Below are positions 1 through 6,034 of a stretch of 15,825 nucleotides of DNA, in pieces. Source of the DNA: an uncultured Acidobacteriota bacterium (GTDB lineage: Bacteria > Acidobacteriota > JAAYUB01); contig CALAMB010000006.1 of assembly GCA_937925645.1 (NCBI GenBank), positions 1-15,825 of the forward strand. The letters run 5' to 3'. The notes under the pieces were generated by a model. That model ran no database searches. It was not told the origin of the DNA and was given only the letters and a program-made list of their open reading frames with translations. The position numbers and the translations under genes were made by a program. Numbering within the stretch: the first letter of the stretch is position 1; every line of letters begins with the position of its first letter.

Positions 1-49
1 GGACCTGTCCGCGCTGGAGGGCCCCTATCTGATGGAGGTGAGTCACTGA
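1..49 (+). CDS. 3' end of an unidentified upstream gene (partial)
   Basis: An open frame enters from the left edge (first complete codon at position 2) and ends at TGA 47-49. The visible tail reads DLSALEGPYLMEVSH. The stop lies one base before the ATG of the PDZ protein, and that gene's ribosome-binding site (GGAGGTGA, 34-41) sits inside these last codons, as expected for co-transcribed, translationally coupled genes. Fifteen residues are too few to name a family. That this frame is coding is inferred from the spacing alone. Confidence 0.55.
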   Translation, partial: DLSALEGPYLMEVSH

Positions 50-50
50 C

Positions 51-1496
51 ATGAGTCGCCCCATGACTGCCAGCTCACCCCCCGCCCCGCGCCGCCGGCT
101 GTACGCCCTGGTCGCCGTGCTGGCCCTGGCCGCCGCCGGCCGGACGGCCGCCGGCGCCGACCGGGTCACCCTGCCGGTGGTCCCGGTGCGCGTGACCATG
201 ACCGTCGCGGGCTTCGCGCCGGCGGCTCCCGGCGCCTCATTCGCCAAGTACGTCACCCTGCCCGGCTCGGTGATGGACAACTCGGCCGCCCTCTCCATCC
301 AGCAGGAGATCCTTCTGCCCGGCGTCGTCTGGAGCGACGCGAACCGGGTGGTGGTGGGCCTGCAGTGGCTGCTGCCGCAGACCATGCTCTCCGAGACGAC
401 GTTCCAGGTGCTGTCGCTCCCCGGCCGCCCCGTCATGCTGGACACACTGGGCATCGACGAACGCATCGGGCTGCTCATTGCGGGGGCCGCCGCCCCGGCC
501 GGAGCCGACGCCCCGTTCGGGCAATCGGTCATCCGCATGCCGCCGCTGCCCGACGCCGACTGGAAGGTGGTCTGCGTCCCCGCTGGCCGGTCGTTCCGGC
601 TGATCCCGGTCCGGACGCTCTCCGGCCAGGCACTGGCGCCGCTGGTCCAGACCGGCGCGCCCCCGATCCTCGCGCCGGTCTTCAAGTCGAACGGCGATTT
701 CGACGGATTCTGTTATCCGTTCCGGACCGGCAACGTCCCGTCCGACGGCTGGGAATGGCTGCCCGCTCCGGACATCCGCAACCGCGTCGACTTCATCGCC
801 AGGCACCGGGTCAATCTGCTGTCGGGCTACCTGGGCGTCTTCTTCGGTTCGACCGAGCGTCCGGACCGACGCGCGCGGCCGGAGGTGTTCATCCGCAGCG
901 TTGTGCCGGCATCGCCCGCGGCCAACGCCGGCCTGCAGCCGGGTGACCGCGTGGGCCGGATCGGCCCGCAGCCGGTGGACTCGGTGCAACAGGCGGTGAT
1001 GCTGCTGCAGCGCCACGCCCCCAACAGCCGGGTCCGGCTGGAGGTCATCCGGGAGGGTGAGGCGCTGATCCGCGACGTGATCCTGGGCCGGCGCCAGGTC
1101 GCCGCCCGGCCTGAAACCGACCGCCTCCTGAAGACGCTGCCGGAGCCCCGGCAGCACGACCTGGCGGCGGTCGCCGCCGGGCACCGGGACGCGGACGCCG
1201 GGCCGGACGCCGTCCCCACCATGGGCCTCTTCATGCACCCGGCCTCCAGGCAGTTGCGGGAATTGTTGGGATGGACGGGCGACGGCGGCGTGCTGGTCTC
1301 CGCGGTCCTGCCCGGTTTTCCGGCCGCCGCTGCCGGACTCCAGGCCGGCGACGTATTGCTGGACATCCAGGGACAGCCGGTGACCGACATGGCCGCGATC
1401 CCGAAGCTCCTGCGGAGCCTCCGGACGGGCCGGCAGATCACCGTCCGCTATTTCCGGCAGGGGGAAGTCCGGACCACCCGCGTCACGGTGAAATGA
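51..1496 (+). CDS. Secreted two-PDZ protein with a degenerate HtrA/Deg-like protease domain
   Basis: 481 residues. An N-terminal export signal is visible: a basic stretch (RRR, 14-16), a hydrophobic core (17-30) and a likely cleavage site near AGA-D (35-37). Two PDZ domains occupy about 257-347 (carboxylate loop YLGVFF, then SPAANAGLQPGD) and 388-481 (FPAAAAGLQAGD, then GQPV), the C-terminal layout of DegP/DegQ proteases. Residues 85-225 keep the spacing of an HtrA trypsin-like core: VVWSDANRVVVGLQWLL where HtrA has the Asn-His-Val catalytic His strand, GIDERIGLLI where the Asp strand falls, and LVQTGAPPILAPVFKSNG where Gln-Thr...Gly-Asn-Ser-Gly-Gly falls. No His, Asp or Ser of the triad is in place, so it is probably a protein-binding pseudoprotease in the periplasm. 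The PDZ calls are firm; the degenerate protease is my by-eye alignment. SD is GGAGGTGA, 9 bases before ATG 51; ATG 63 is a less likely alternative start. Confidence 0.85.
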   Translation: MSRPMTASSPPAPRRRLYALVAVLALAAAGRTAAGADRVTLPVVPVRVTMTVAGFAPAAPGASFAKYVTLPGSVMDNSAALSIQQEILLPGVVWSDANRVVVGLQWLLPQTMLSETTFQVLSLPGRPVMLDTLGIDERIGLLIAGAAAPAGADAPFGQSVIRMPPLPDADWKVVCVPAGRSFRLIPVRTLSGQALAPLVQTGAPPILAPVFKSNGDFDGFCYPFRTGNVPSDGWEWLPAPDIRNRVDFIARHRVNLLSGYLGVFFGSTERPDRRARPEVFIRSVVPASPAANAGLQPGDRVGRIGPQPVDSVQQAVMLLQRHAPNSRVRLEVIREGEALIRDVILGRRQVAARPETDRLLKTLPEPRQHDLAAVAAGHRDADAGPDAVPTMGLFMHPASRQLRELLGWTGDGGVLVSAVLPGFPAAAAGLQAGDVLLDIQGQPVTDMAAIPKLLRSLRTGRQITVRYFRQGEVRTTRVTVK

Positions 1497-1497
1497 C

Positions 1498-1523
1498 GAG
1501 GCCCCCGGCTGGCCGGGGGCCTC
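1498..1523. terminator. Perfect hairpin between convergent genes, probable bidirectional terminator
   Basis: GAGGCCCCCGG and CCGGGGGCCTC form a perfect 11-bp stem around a CTGG loop. It starts two bases after the stop of the PDZ gene and lies 55 bases beyond the stop of ahcY on the other strand. No clear T-run follows on either side, so termination efficiency is uncertain, but the position and stem strength fit a shared terminator. Confidence 0.7.
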
Positions 1524-1578
1524 TCAGTTGTCGCGCACACCGCCCGGGCGGGACGGCCGCAGTCGTCCGACGCGCGCA

Positions 1579-2832
1579 TCAAGTGCCGGCGGAGTAATCG
1601 TCGGCGTACCGGATCTGCTCTTCGGTCAGCGTGTCGATGGACACACCCATCGTCGCCAGCTTCAGCGTTGCGATCTCCTGGTCCTGCGCCTCCGGGATGT
1701 CGTGGACCTTCTTCTCGAGCCCCTGCCCCTGTCGGGCCAGGAACAGCATGCTCATGAACTGATTGGCGAAGCTCATGTCCATGACCTCGGACGGATGGCC
1801 TTCCGCCGCGGCCAGGTTGACCAGCCGGCCCTTGGCAAGGACGTAGATCCGCCGCCCGTCCGGCAGCGTGTACTCCTCATTGTTGGGCCGGATCTCCCGC
1901 ACGGACTTGGCCAGGCCGACCAGGTCGTTCAGATTGATCTCCACATCATAGTGGCCGGTGTTGCAGACGATGGCGCCGTCCTTCATCCGCTCGAAATGGC
2001 GGCGCACGATCACATCTTTGACGCCGGTGGCGGTGATGAAGATATCGCCCACTGCCGCCGCCTCGTCCATGGTCATCACCCGGCAGCCGTCCAGCATCGC
2101 CTTGAGGGCCGCGGTGGCCTTCACTTCGGTGGCGATCACCCGGGCGCCCATCCCCTTGGCCCGGACGGCACAGCCCCGGCCGCAGTGGCCGTAGCCGGCG
2201 ACCACGAAGTGCTTTCCCGCCAGGAGGACGTTGGTGGCGCGCAGGATCCCGTCGAGGGACGACTGGCCGGTGCCGTAAACGTTATCGAAATCCCACTTGG
2301 TCTCGGCGTCGTTGACGGCGATCACGGGGTACATCAGCTTGCCGTGGGCGCCCATCGCCCGCAGCCGGTGGACGCCGGTGGTGGTCTCCTCGGTGCCGCC
2401 GATGATGCTGGCCGCCAGCTCCTGATGGCGGTTGTGCACGGTGAAGATCAGATCGGCGCCGTCGTCCAGCGTCAGGGTGGGCTTGAGCTCCAGGGTCTTG
2501 TCAATGCACCAGTAAAACTCTTCGACGTTCATCCCGTGCCAGGCGAAGACGGAGATGCCGTCGGCCACGAGTGCCGCGGCGATGTCGTCCTGCGTGGAGA
2601 GCGGGTTGCAGCCCGACCAGGCTACCTGGGCACCCGCCGCGCGCAGCGTCCTGACCAGGACCGCGGTCTCCTTCGTCACATGCAGGCAGCCGGCGATCCG
2701 CATGCCTTTGAGAGGTTGCTCCCTGGAGTACTTCTCCCGCAGGGCCATCATCACCGGCATGCGGGATTCGGCCCAGCGGATCTTGAGCGCGCCTTGTTCG
2801 GCCAGGGCGATGTCCTTGATCTTGTATTCCAC
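1579..2832 (-). CDS. ahcY: S-adenosylhomocysteine hydrolase (adenosylhomocysteinase)
   Basis: 417 residues. It reversibly hydrolyses S-adenosylhomocysteine to adenosine and homocysteine in the cytoplasm, removing the inhibitory product of SAM-dependent methylation. Family motifs: HVTKETAVL (51-59), WSGCNPLSTQDD (72-83), DDG (123-125), EETTTGVHRL (148-157), NDAETKWDFDN (174-184, with the catalytic-type Lys179 and Asp183), the NAD-binding Rossmann loop GYGHCGRG (213-220) and NTGHYDVEI (291-299). It is the short form also seen in Thermotoga and archaea (GTGQSSLDGILRATN rather than the CRxSLVDG of the longer bacterial/eukaryotic type). It ends at SAGT without the C-terminal Lys-Tyr segment that long-type enzymes place over the neighbour's NAD. 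Start is GTG at 2832 with SD GAGGTGA at 2842-2836. Convergent with the PDZ gene and divergent from the GNAT unit, so probably monocistronic. No SAH-riboswitch core is seen in its leader. Confidence 0.97.
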   Translation of the reverse strand: MEYKIKDIALAEQGALKIRWAESRMPVMMALREKYSREQPLKGMRIAGCLHVTKETAVLVRTLRAAGAQVAWSGCNPLSTQDDIAAALVADGISVFAWHGMNVEEFYWCIDKTLELKPTLTLDDGADLIFTVHNRHQELAASIIGGTEETTTGVHRLRAMGAHGKLMYPVIAVNDAETKWDFDNVYGTGQSSLDGILRATNVLLAGKHFVVAGYGHCGRGCAVRAKGMGARVIATEVKATAALKAMLDGCRVMTMDEAAAVGDIFITATGVKDVIVRRHFERMKDGAIVCNTGHYDVEINLNDLVGLAKSVREIRPNNEEYTLPDGRRIYVLAKGRLVNLAAAEGHPSEVMDMSFANQFMSMLFLARQGQGLEKKVHDIPEAQDQEIATLKLATMGVSIDTLTEEQIRYADDYSAGT

Positions 2833-2916
2833 GATTCACCTCGAAGTTGAAATATCGGTTGGCCCGCGCCGCTGGCCCGGCGGACCGGGCACCGCAAACC
2901 GGCGGACGAACCGGTT

Positions 2917-2945
2917 ATTGTAATGCAAGGGGCTCCGGTTGTACA
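2917..2945 (-). promoter_or_regulatory. Candidate promoter for ahcY
   Basis: On the minus strand, TGTACA (2945-2940) and TACAAT (2922-2917) are 17 bases apart, a sigma-70-like arrangement with a good -10 (5 of 6) and a moderate -35 (4 of 6). Transcription would start near 2910, giving a leader of about 78 bases. An 8-bp palindrome AACCGGTT (2909-2916) abuts the -10 and could be an operator. Prediction by eye only. Confidence 0.35.
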
Positions 2946-2983
2946 TGAAAACCGCTCGCCAGCCGCCGGGCCGGTCGGACCGC

Positions 2984-3011
2984 TTGAATTATTCTCCGTC
3001 GCGGATATAAT
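2984..3011 (+). promoter_or_regulatory. Sigma-70-type promoter of the GNAT unit
   Basis: TTGAAT (2984-2989) and a perfect TATAAT (3006-3011) with a 16-base spacer stand out in otherwise GC-rich DNA. The start site would be near 3018, about 115 bases upstream of the acetyltransferase start. The AAGGA at 3012-3016 would then lie upstream of the start site, so it could not serve as a ribosome-binding site on this transcript. Confidence 0.6.
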
Positions 3012-3026
3012 AAGGAAGCAACAGAC

Positions 3027-3137
3027 ATGGACGAGTCCTCACAACGCCACCGTTTGCTTGCCGGAACTCCACCTGCTGGCCGGACACCGCCCCGCGATCT
3101 GGCGGACCGGGCGCCCCGGCGGGCGGTGACGCCATGA
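3027..3137 (+). CDS. Possible 36-residue leader ORF overlapping the acetyltransferase start
   Basis: An ATG at 3027 opens 36 codons ending in TGA at 3135-3137, which overlaps the ATG of the next gene as ATGA. The peptide begins MDESSQRHRLLAG and is rich in Arg and Pro; no family is recognised. For it: the overlap, and the promoter just upstream. Against it: its only SD-like sequence (AGGA, 3013-3016) would lie before the predicted transcription start, so translation would be nearly leaderless. A 36-codon open frame is also common by chance in GC-rich DNA. Treat as a doubtful upstream ORF that could couple translation to the acetyltransferase. Confidence 0.25.
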   Translation: MDESSQRHRLLAGTPPAGRTPPRDLADRAPRRAVTP

Positions 3138-3592
3138 TCCGGTCGGCAGCCGTCGACAGCCTGCCGGTGCTCATGGACATCGAGCACCGCTGCTTCCTCC
3201 GGGACCAGTTCAGCGAAGCGCTCTACACCGGGTTCCTGCTCCGTCCCGACTGCGAGGTGTACCTGTACCACCTGGCCGGAAAGCAGCCCATCGGTTCGAT
3301 GGTGCTCCTCTTCCCCGCGGAGATGGCCGCGTGCCACGTGATTTCGGTCGCCGTGCTTCCGGAACACCAGGGCCATGGCTTTGGCCGGGAGTTGATGGCC
3401 TGGGCGGAGGCGCGGGCGCTGGCCAAACAGTGCCGGCAGCTGCAGCTCGAAGTCCGCCGGAACAACCGCCGCGCCCGCGCGATTTACGAAGCCCTCGACT
3501 ATAAGAGAATCCGCGTCTTGAAGGATTATTACGGCAAGGGCGTTGATGGCATCCTATACATCAAATCCCTGCCCGAGTGTCCCGCCCTGTAG
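3134..3592 (+). CDS. RimI-like GNAT-family N-acetyltransferase
   Basis: 152 residues, one GNAT domain. It transfers acetyl from acetyl-CoA to an amine, and the closest family resemblance is to ribosomal-protein or N-terminal acetyltransferases of the RimI type. Evidence: an N-terminal strand-helix (IRSAAVDSLPVLMDIEHRCF) typical of GNATs; motif A, VISVAVLPEHQGHGFGREL (69-87), with the pyrophosphate-binding Q-x-x-G-x-G; motif B, LQLEVRRNNRRARAIYEALDY (103-123), matching the LEVR..N..A..LYE..GF signature of RimI; and YYG near the C-terminus. The substrate cannot be told from sequence. The start ATG 3134 is preceded by only a weak SD-like GGGCGGTGA, and the upstream small ORF overlaps it. No infB, tsaB or tsaD partner is adjacent, so a canonical RimI role on ribosomal protein S18 is unproven. 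Confidence 0.9.
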   Translation: MIRSAAVDSLPVLMDIEHRCFLRDQFSEALYTGFLLRPDCEVYLYHLAGKQPIGSMVLLFPAEMAACHVISVAVLPEHQGHGFGRELMAWAEARALAKQCRQLQLEVRRNNRRARAIYEALDYKRIRVLKDYYGKGVDGILYIKSLPECPAL

Positions 3593-4043
3593 GAGAACAC
3601 ACTCCACCGCGGTGGCAGGTCCCCCGCGGCTGCGCCACAGTCCGGGCATCGTTACCGAAGACGAAGCGCCCGGGGGACCGACTGGCACGCGACGGCTCAA
3701 GGGCAGAGGGCGAACGGATATCGACGGCGTGGTTCGTCTGATCAACGCCCCGCATGTCATAGCGGCGGACCTGATTCCGGAAGTGCCACCCGCGATCAGG
3801 GGTGTCGAAAACAAAACCAAGCCGCGTGGCGCATCACCCGGCCGACCGCGGAAGGATGATTCCGCCGAAGTTTCGAAAATGGTATGATTGCGGCAGGTTT
3901 GCGGATAATGCGAATCAGTCAGCCACCCCGTCCGACAGTCCAGATGCCTGACCGGCGCCCATGCGCGTCCCCCGGGTGCCGTGTCCGGAAGCTGCCGGCC
4001 GTTGGCGGCGTGCCGGTGGCGAACCGACGCCGGAGGCGCCCGG
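3593..4043. other. 451-base intergenic region without a recognised gene
   Basis: Open frames on both strands here (for example + strand to 3887) give low-complexity Pro/Arg/Gly proteins with no family resemblance and no ribosome-binding site, so I do not call genes. Visible structure: a 12-bp palindrome CCACCGCGGTGG (3604-3615) just after the acetyltransferase stop, an 8-bp TTCCGGAA near 3776, and a locally AT-richer stretch 3865-3915 holding the candidate promoter of the PAS gene. No convincing terminator with a T-run and no RNA fold that I can recognise. It could hold an unrecognised small RNA or a decayed gene. Confidence 0.5.
3880..3888 (+). promoter_or_regulatory. Candidate extended -10 promoter of the PAS gene
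   Basis: TGGTATGAT matches the extended -10 pattern TGnTATAAT with one mismatch. The sequence 17 bases upstream of the hexamer (TTCCGC, 3860-3865) is a poor -35, as is usual for extended -10 promoters. Transcription would start near 3895, leaving a leader of about 150 bases before ATG 4044. Weak evidence, by eye. Confidence 0.35.
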
Positions 4044-4658
4044 ATGGATAGCGGCTACCTTTCCCACGAGATTGACAAGCTGATGGAGGAGAACCGGAAG
4101 TTGCGCTCCGAAAATCGTAGTTACCGGGAAATTCTCTCCGTCGACCAGGACCTCATCTTCCGCTACCACATTCTCGACCGGTGTTTTCAATATGTCAGTC
4201 CGGCAGCCGCCGCCCTGACCGGCCATCAGCCATCGGAATTCTACGAACGCCCCGGCCTGCTCGCCGAACTGGTGGACGCCGAGCACCGGCCGGCGTTCGA
4301 GGCGTTCTGGCAGGCGGCGGCAGCGGGCGCCGCCGACGCGGAGATCCAGCTCCGGTTTCGCCGGCCCGACGACCTCGCCGCCTGGGCCGCCATGCGGACG
4401 TGGCCGGTGACCAATCACATGGGCCGTCAGGTGGCCGTCATCGGCAGCATCCGTGACATTTCGCTGCAGAAGCAGATGGAGGAACGCATCCGCAAGCTGG
4501 AAGGCCTCATCCCCATCTGCGCCGGCTGCAAGAAGATCCGCCTGCCCGACCACTCGTGGCAGGAGATCGAGAGCTTCCTGGCCCGCCGGTCCAACATGGA
4601 TTTCACCCACGGCCTCTGCCCCGATTGCCGCCATCGCTACTTCCCGACGCGCCCTTAG
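4044..4658 (+). CDS. PAS-domain protein with a C-terminal four-cysteine (CxxC...HGxCxxC) domain
   Basis: 204 residues, probably a cytoplasmic signalling protein. Residues 6-33 are a charged heptad-like helix (EIDKLMEENRKLRSENRSY), likely coiled coil and dimerising. A PAS domain follows at about 32-142 (DQDLIFRYHI, YVSPAAAALTGHQPSEF, AVIGSIRDIS). The C-terminus, 153-204, has GLIPICAGCKKIR and then HGLCPDC: Cys159-x2-Cys162 and Cys192-x2-Cys195, with His189 nearby. This tail recurs at the end of many PAS and REC proteins; the cysteines look like a metal-binding or redox-sensitive site, but I know of no established function. There is no kinase, GGDEF or HTH output. Start ATG 4044 has GGAGG at 4032-4036, 7 bases away; the longer frame from 3981 adds 21 atypical residues and lacks such a site. 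Confidence 0.85.
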   Translation: MDSGYLSHEIDKLMEENRKLRSENRSYREILSVDQDLIFRYHILDRCFQYVSPAAAALTGHQPSEFYERPGLLAELVDAEHRPAFEAFWQAAAAGAADAEIQLRFRRPDDLAAWAAMRTWPVTNHMGRQVAVIGSIRDISLQKQMEERIRKLEGLIPICAGCKKIRLPDHSWQEIESFLARRSNMDFTHGLCPDCRHRYFPTRP

Positions 4659-4662
4659 CCGC

Positions 4663-4685
4663 TGACCGGTCACCACAGTCGGTCA
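4663..4685. other. Weak inverted repeat between convergent genes
   Basis: TGACCG (4663-4668) and CGGTCA (4680-4685) can pair across an 11-base loop in the 58-base gap between the PAS gene and the HD-GYP gene. The 6-bp stem and lack of a T-run make it a poor terminator. It is the only dyad I see where one would be expected. Confidence 0.2.
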
Positions 4686-4716
4686 ACGCATTTCGGCCAC
4701 GGCCGGTCGGGAACGG

Positions 4717-5814
4717 TTACGCCTGTTTCTGGAGAATGTCGTCCATGTTGGGAGTGGCCGCCTGCAGGTCGGGAAAGATCTGCTCCACCACCGGCCGCAG
4801 ATACTCGACGCCCGAGAAGAAGGTCTCGACGAACTTCAGGAAGGCCGGCATGATGTCCGGGTCGAACTGGGTGCCGGAACACTTCTGGATCTCCTCGACG
4901 GCGTAGGAGACCGGGCGGGCGCTCCGGTACGGACGGTCGGACGTGATGGCGTCGAACGCGTCGGCCACCGACAGGACGCGGGCCCCGATGGGAATCGCCT
5001 CGCCCTTGAGCCCGTCCGGACGGCCGTTGCCATCCCAATATTCATGGTGGTGCTTGACGTAGCCCAGGATGTCGGTATCGCGCAGGATCGGCGACAGGAT
5101 CTTGGCGCTGATGGCCGGATGGTAATAGATTTGCGAAAACTCCTCCGCGTCGAGCGACGTGGGCTTGTTGAGGACGCTTTCCTTGACTCCGATCTTGCCG
5201 ATGTCGTGCAGCAGGCCGGCGAGATACACCTTCTGAACCTGGTCGTTGGAGACGCCCATGATCCGGGCGATCTCCACGGCGTACCGGGTGACCCGCCGGG
5301 AGTGGCCCTCGGTATACTTGTCCTTGGCTTCCAGCGCCGAGACCAGCGATTTGATGGCGTCCAGGTACAGGTTCTTGATCTGGACGGTCTGCTCCTCGAC
5401 TTTGTCCTCCAGGAACAACTGGTACTCGCGGTTCTTCAGGATCAGGTTGCGCTTCTCCAGGGCCCGTTCCACGGCAATGCACACCTCGTCCAGGTTGAAC
5501 GGCTTGGTGATGTAATCCGAGGCGCCCATCTTGAGCGTCTCGATGGCGATGCTCATGTCGGACACCGCGGTCACCATGATCACCGCCAGGTCCGGGTCCA
5601 GAACGCGGACCTTCTTCAGCAGGTCGATCCCGCTCATGCCCGGCATCCGGATGTCGCTCATCATCAGATCGAAGCGCTGGCCGTTCTGGAAACGATCCAG
5701 CGCGGTCTGGGCGTTGGGCGCCGGCTGGCAGTTATGCCCCTCTTCCATGAGCCGCCAGGTCAGGATCTCCCGAACGCTCGGCTCGTCCTCGACCACCAGG
5801 ATGGACGCCGGCAT
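4717..5814 (-). CDS. REC-HD-GYP response regulator, probable c-di-GMP phosphodiesterase
   Basis: 365 residues. The receiver domain is about 3-125, with acidic pocket Glu9/Asp10/Glu11, phospho-acceptor Asp54 (MMSDIRMPGM), Thr82 and Lys104 (ITKPF). A helical linker (125-160) leads to an HD-GYP domain at about 160-335: EGHSRRV (His171), LLHDIGKIG (His203-Asp204), YYHP (His232), HHHEYWDGNGRPDGLKGE (His256, His257, Asp261) and VADAFDAITSDRPYR (Asp286). The metal ligands of the family are all present, so hydrolysis of cyclic di-GMP to pGpG or GMP is the likely activity, switched by phosphorylation of Asp54. The signature GYP reads GRP (264-266), a common variant. Start ATG 5814 follows a perfect AGGAGG (5826-5821) inside the end of the HisKA gene, one base after that gene's stop. 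The longer frame from 5868 overlaps that gene and is rejected. Confidence 0.93.
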   Translation of the reverse strand: MPASILVVEDEPSVREILTWRLMEEGHNCQPAPNAQTALDRFQNGQRFDLMMSDIRMPGMSGIDLLKKVRVLDPDLAVIMVTAVSDMSIAIETLKMGASDYITKPFNLDEVCIAVERALEKRNLILKNREYQLFLEDKVEEQTVQIKNLYLDAIKSLVSALEAKDKYTEGHSRRVTRYAVEIARIMGVSNDQVQKVYLAGLLHDIGKIGVKESVLNKPTSLDAEEFSQIYYHPAISAKILSPILRDTDILGYVKHHHEYWDGNGRPDGLKGEAIPIGARVLSVADAFDAITSDRPYRSARPVSYAVEEIQKCSGTQFDPDIMPAFLKFVETFFSGVEYLRPVVEQIFPDLQAATPNMDDILQKQA

Positions 5815-5815
5815 T

Positions 5816-6034
5816 TCACGCCTCCTGCCCGTGGTTGTTGGTGTCGTTGAGCAGCCGCCCGATTTCATCGCAGCAGATGAGCATCTTGTCGATTCGCTGC
5901 CGGGCCCCCGGCGAGAGCTGCTTCTCCTGCAGCAGCAGCAGATCGATCTGCCCCCGGATCGTGGTCAGGGGGGTGTTCAGGTCGTGCCGCAACCGCCGGA
6001 GCCGTTCCGGATGATCGGCAGGCGCATCGCTCAT
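5816..6034 (-). CDS. Orphan HisKA (histidine-kinase dimerisation/phosphoacceptor) domain protein
   Basis: 72 residues and essentially a single HisKA domain. The H-box LRHDLNTPLTTIRGQIDLLL has the phosphoacceptor-type His followed by Asp, Asn, Thr and Pro. A second helix (LSPGARQRIDKMLICCDEIGRLLND) completes the two-helix dimerisation hairpin. No sensor domain precedes it and no HATPase_c domain follows; the gene stops normally and the next gene begins one base later, so this is not an obvious frameshift. It may act as a phosphotransfer or scaffold partner for the REC domain encoded next to it, phosphorylated in trans, or as an inhibitor of a full kinase. Start: ATG 6034 overlaps the crp stop as ATGA. 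A TTG start at 6052 is possible but less likely. Sandwiched and coupled to both neighbours, which argues for a shared pathway. Confidence 0.8.
   Translation of the reverse strand: MSDAPADHPERLRRLRHDLNTPLTTIRGQIDLLLLQEKQLSPGARQRIDKMLICCDEIGRLLNDTNNHGQEA

Noticed and set aside
1540..1551. 12-bp palindrome CCGCCCGGGCGG after the terminator
   Set aside because: It has no loop for a good RNA hairpin and such GC palindromes are common in this composition; the hairpin at 1498-1523 already explains termination.
1528..2850. 440-codon + strand open frame opposite ahcY
   Set aside because: Mirror of a firmly identified gene; composition is low-complexity His/Gly/Val and there is no plausible start region.
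2833..2916. Possible SAH riboswitch before ahcY
   Set aside because: The leader has GC-rich stems but not the conserved core sequence expected of the SAH riboswitch.
3543..3887. 114-codon + strand frame overlapping the end of the acetyltransferase
   Set aside because: It starts inside the GNAT gene, lacks a ribosome-binding site and encodes a low-complexity Pro/Arg/Gly protein without recognisable domains.
5815..5868. Longer N-terminus for the HD-GYP regulator
   Set aside because: The extra residues would come from another frame of the HisKA gene; ATG 5814 has a perfect AGGAGG at ideal distance and the receiver domain begins right there.
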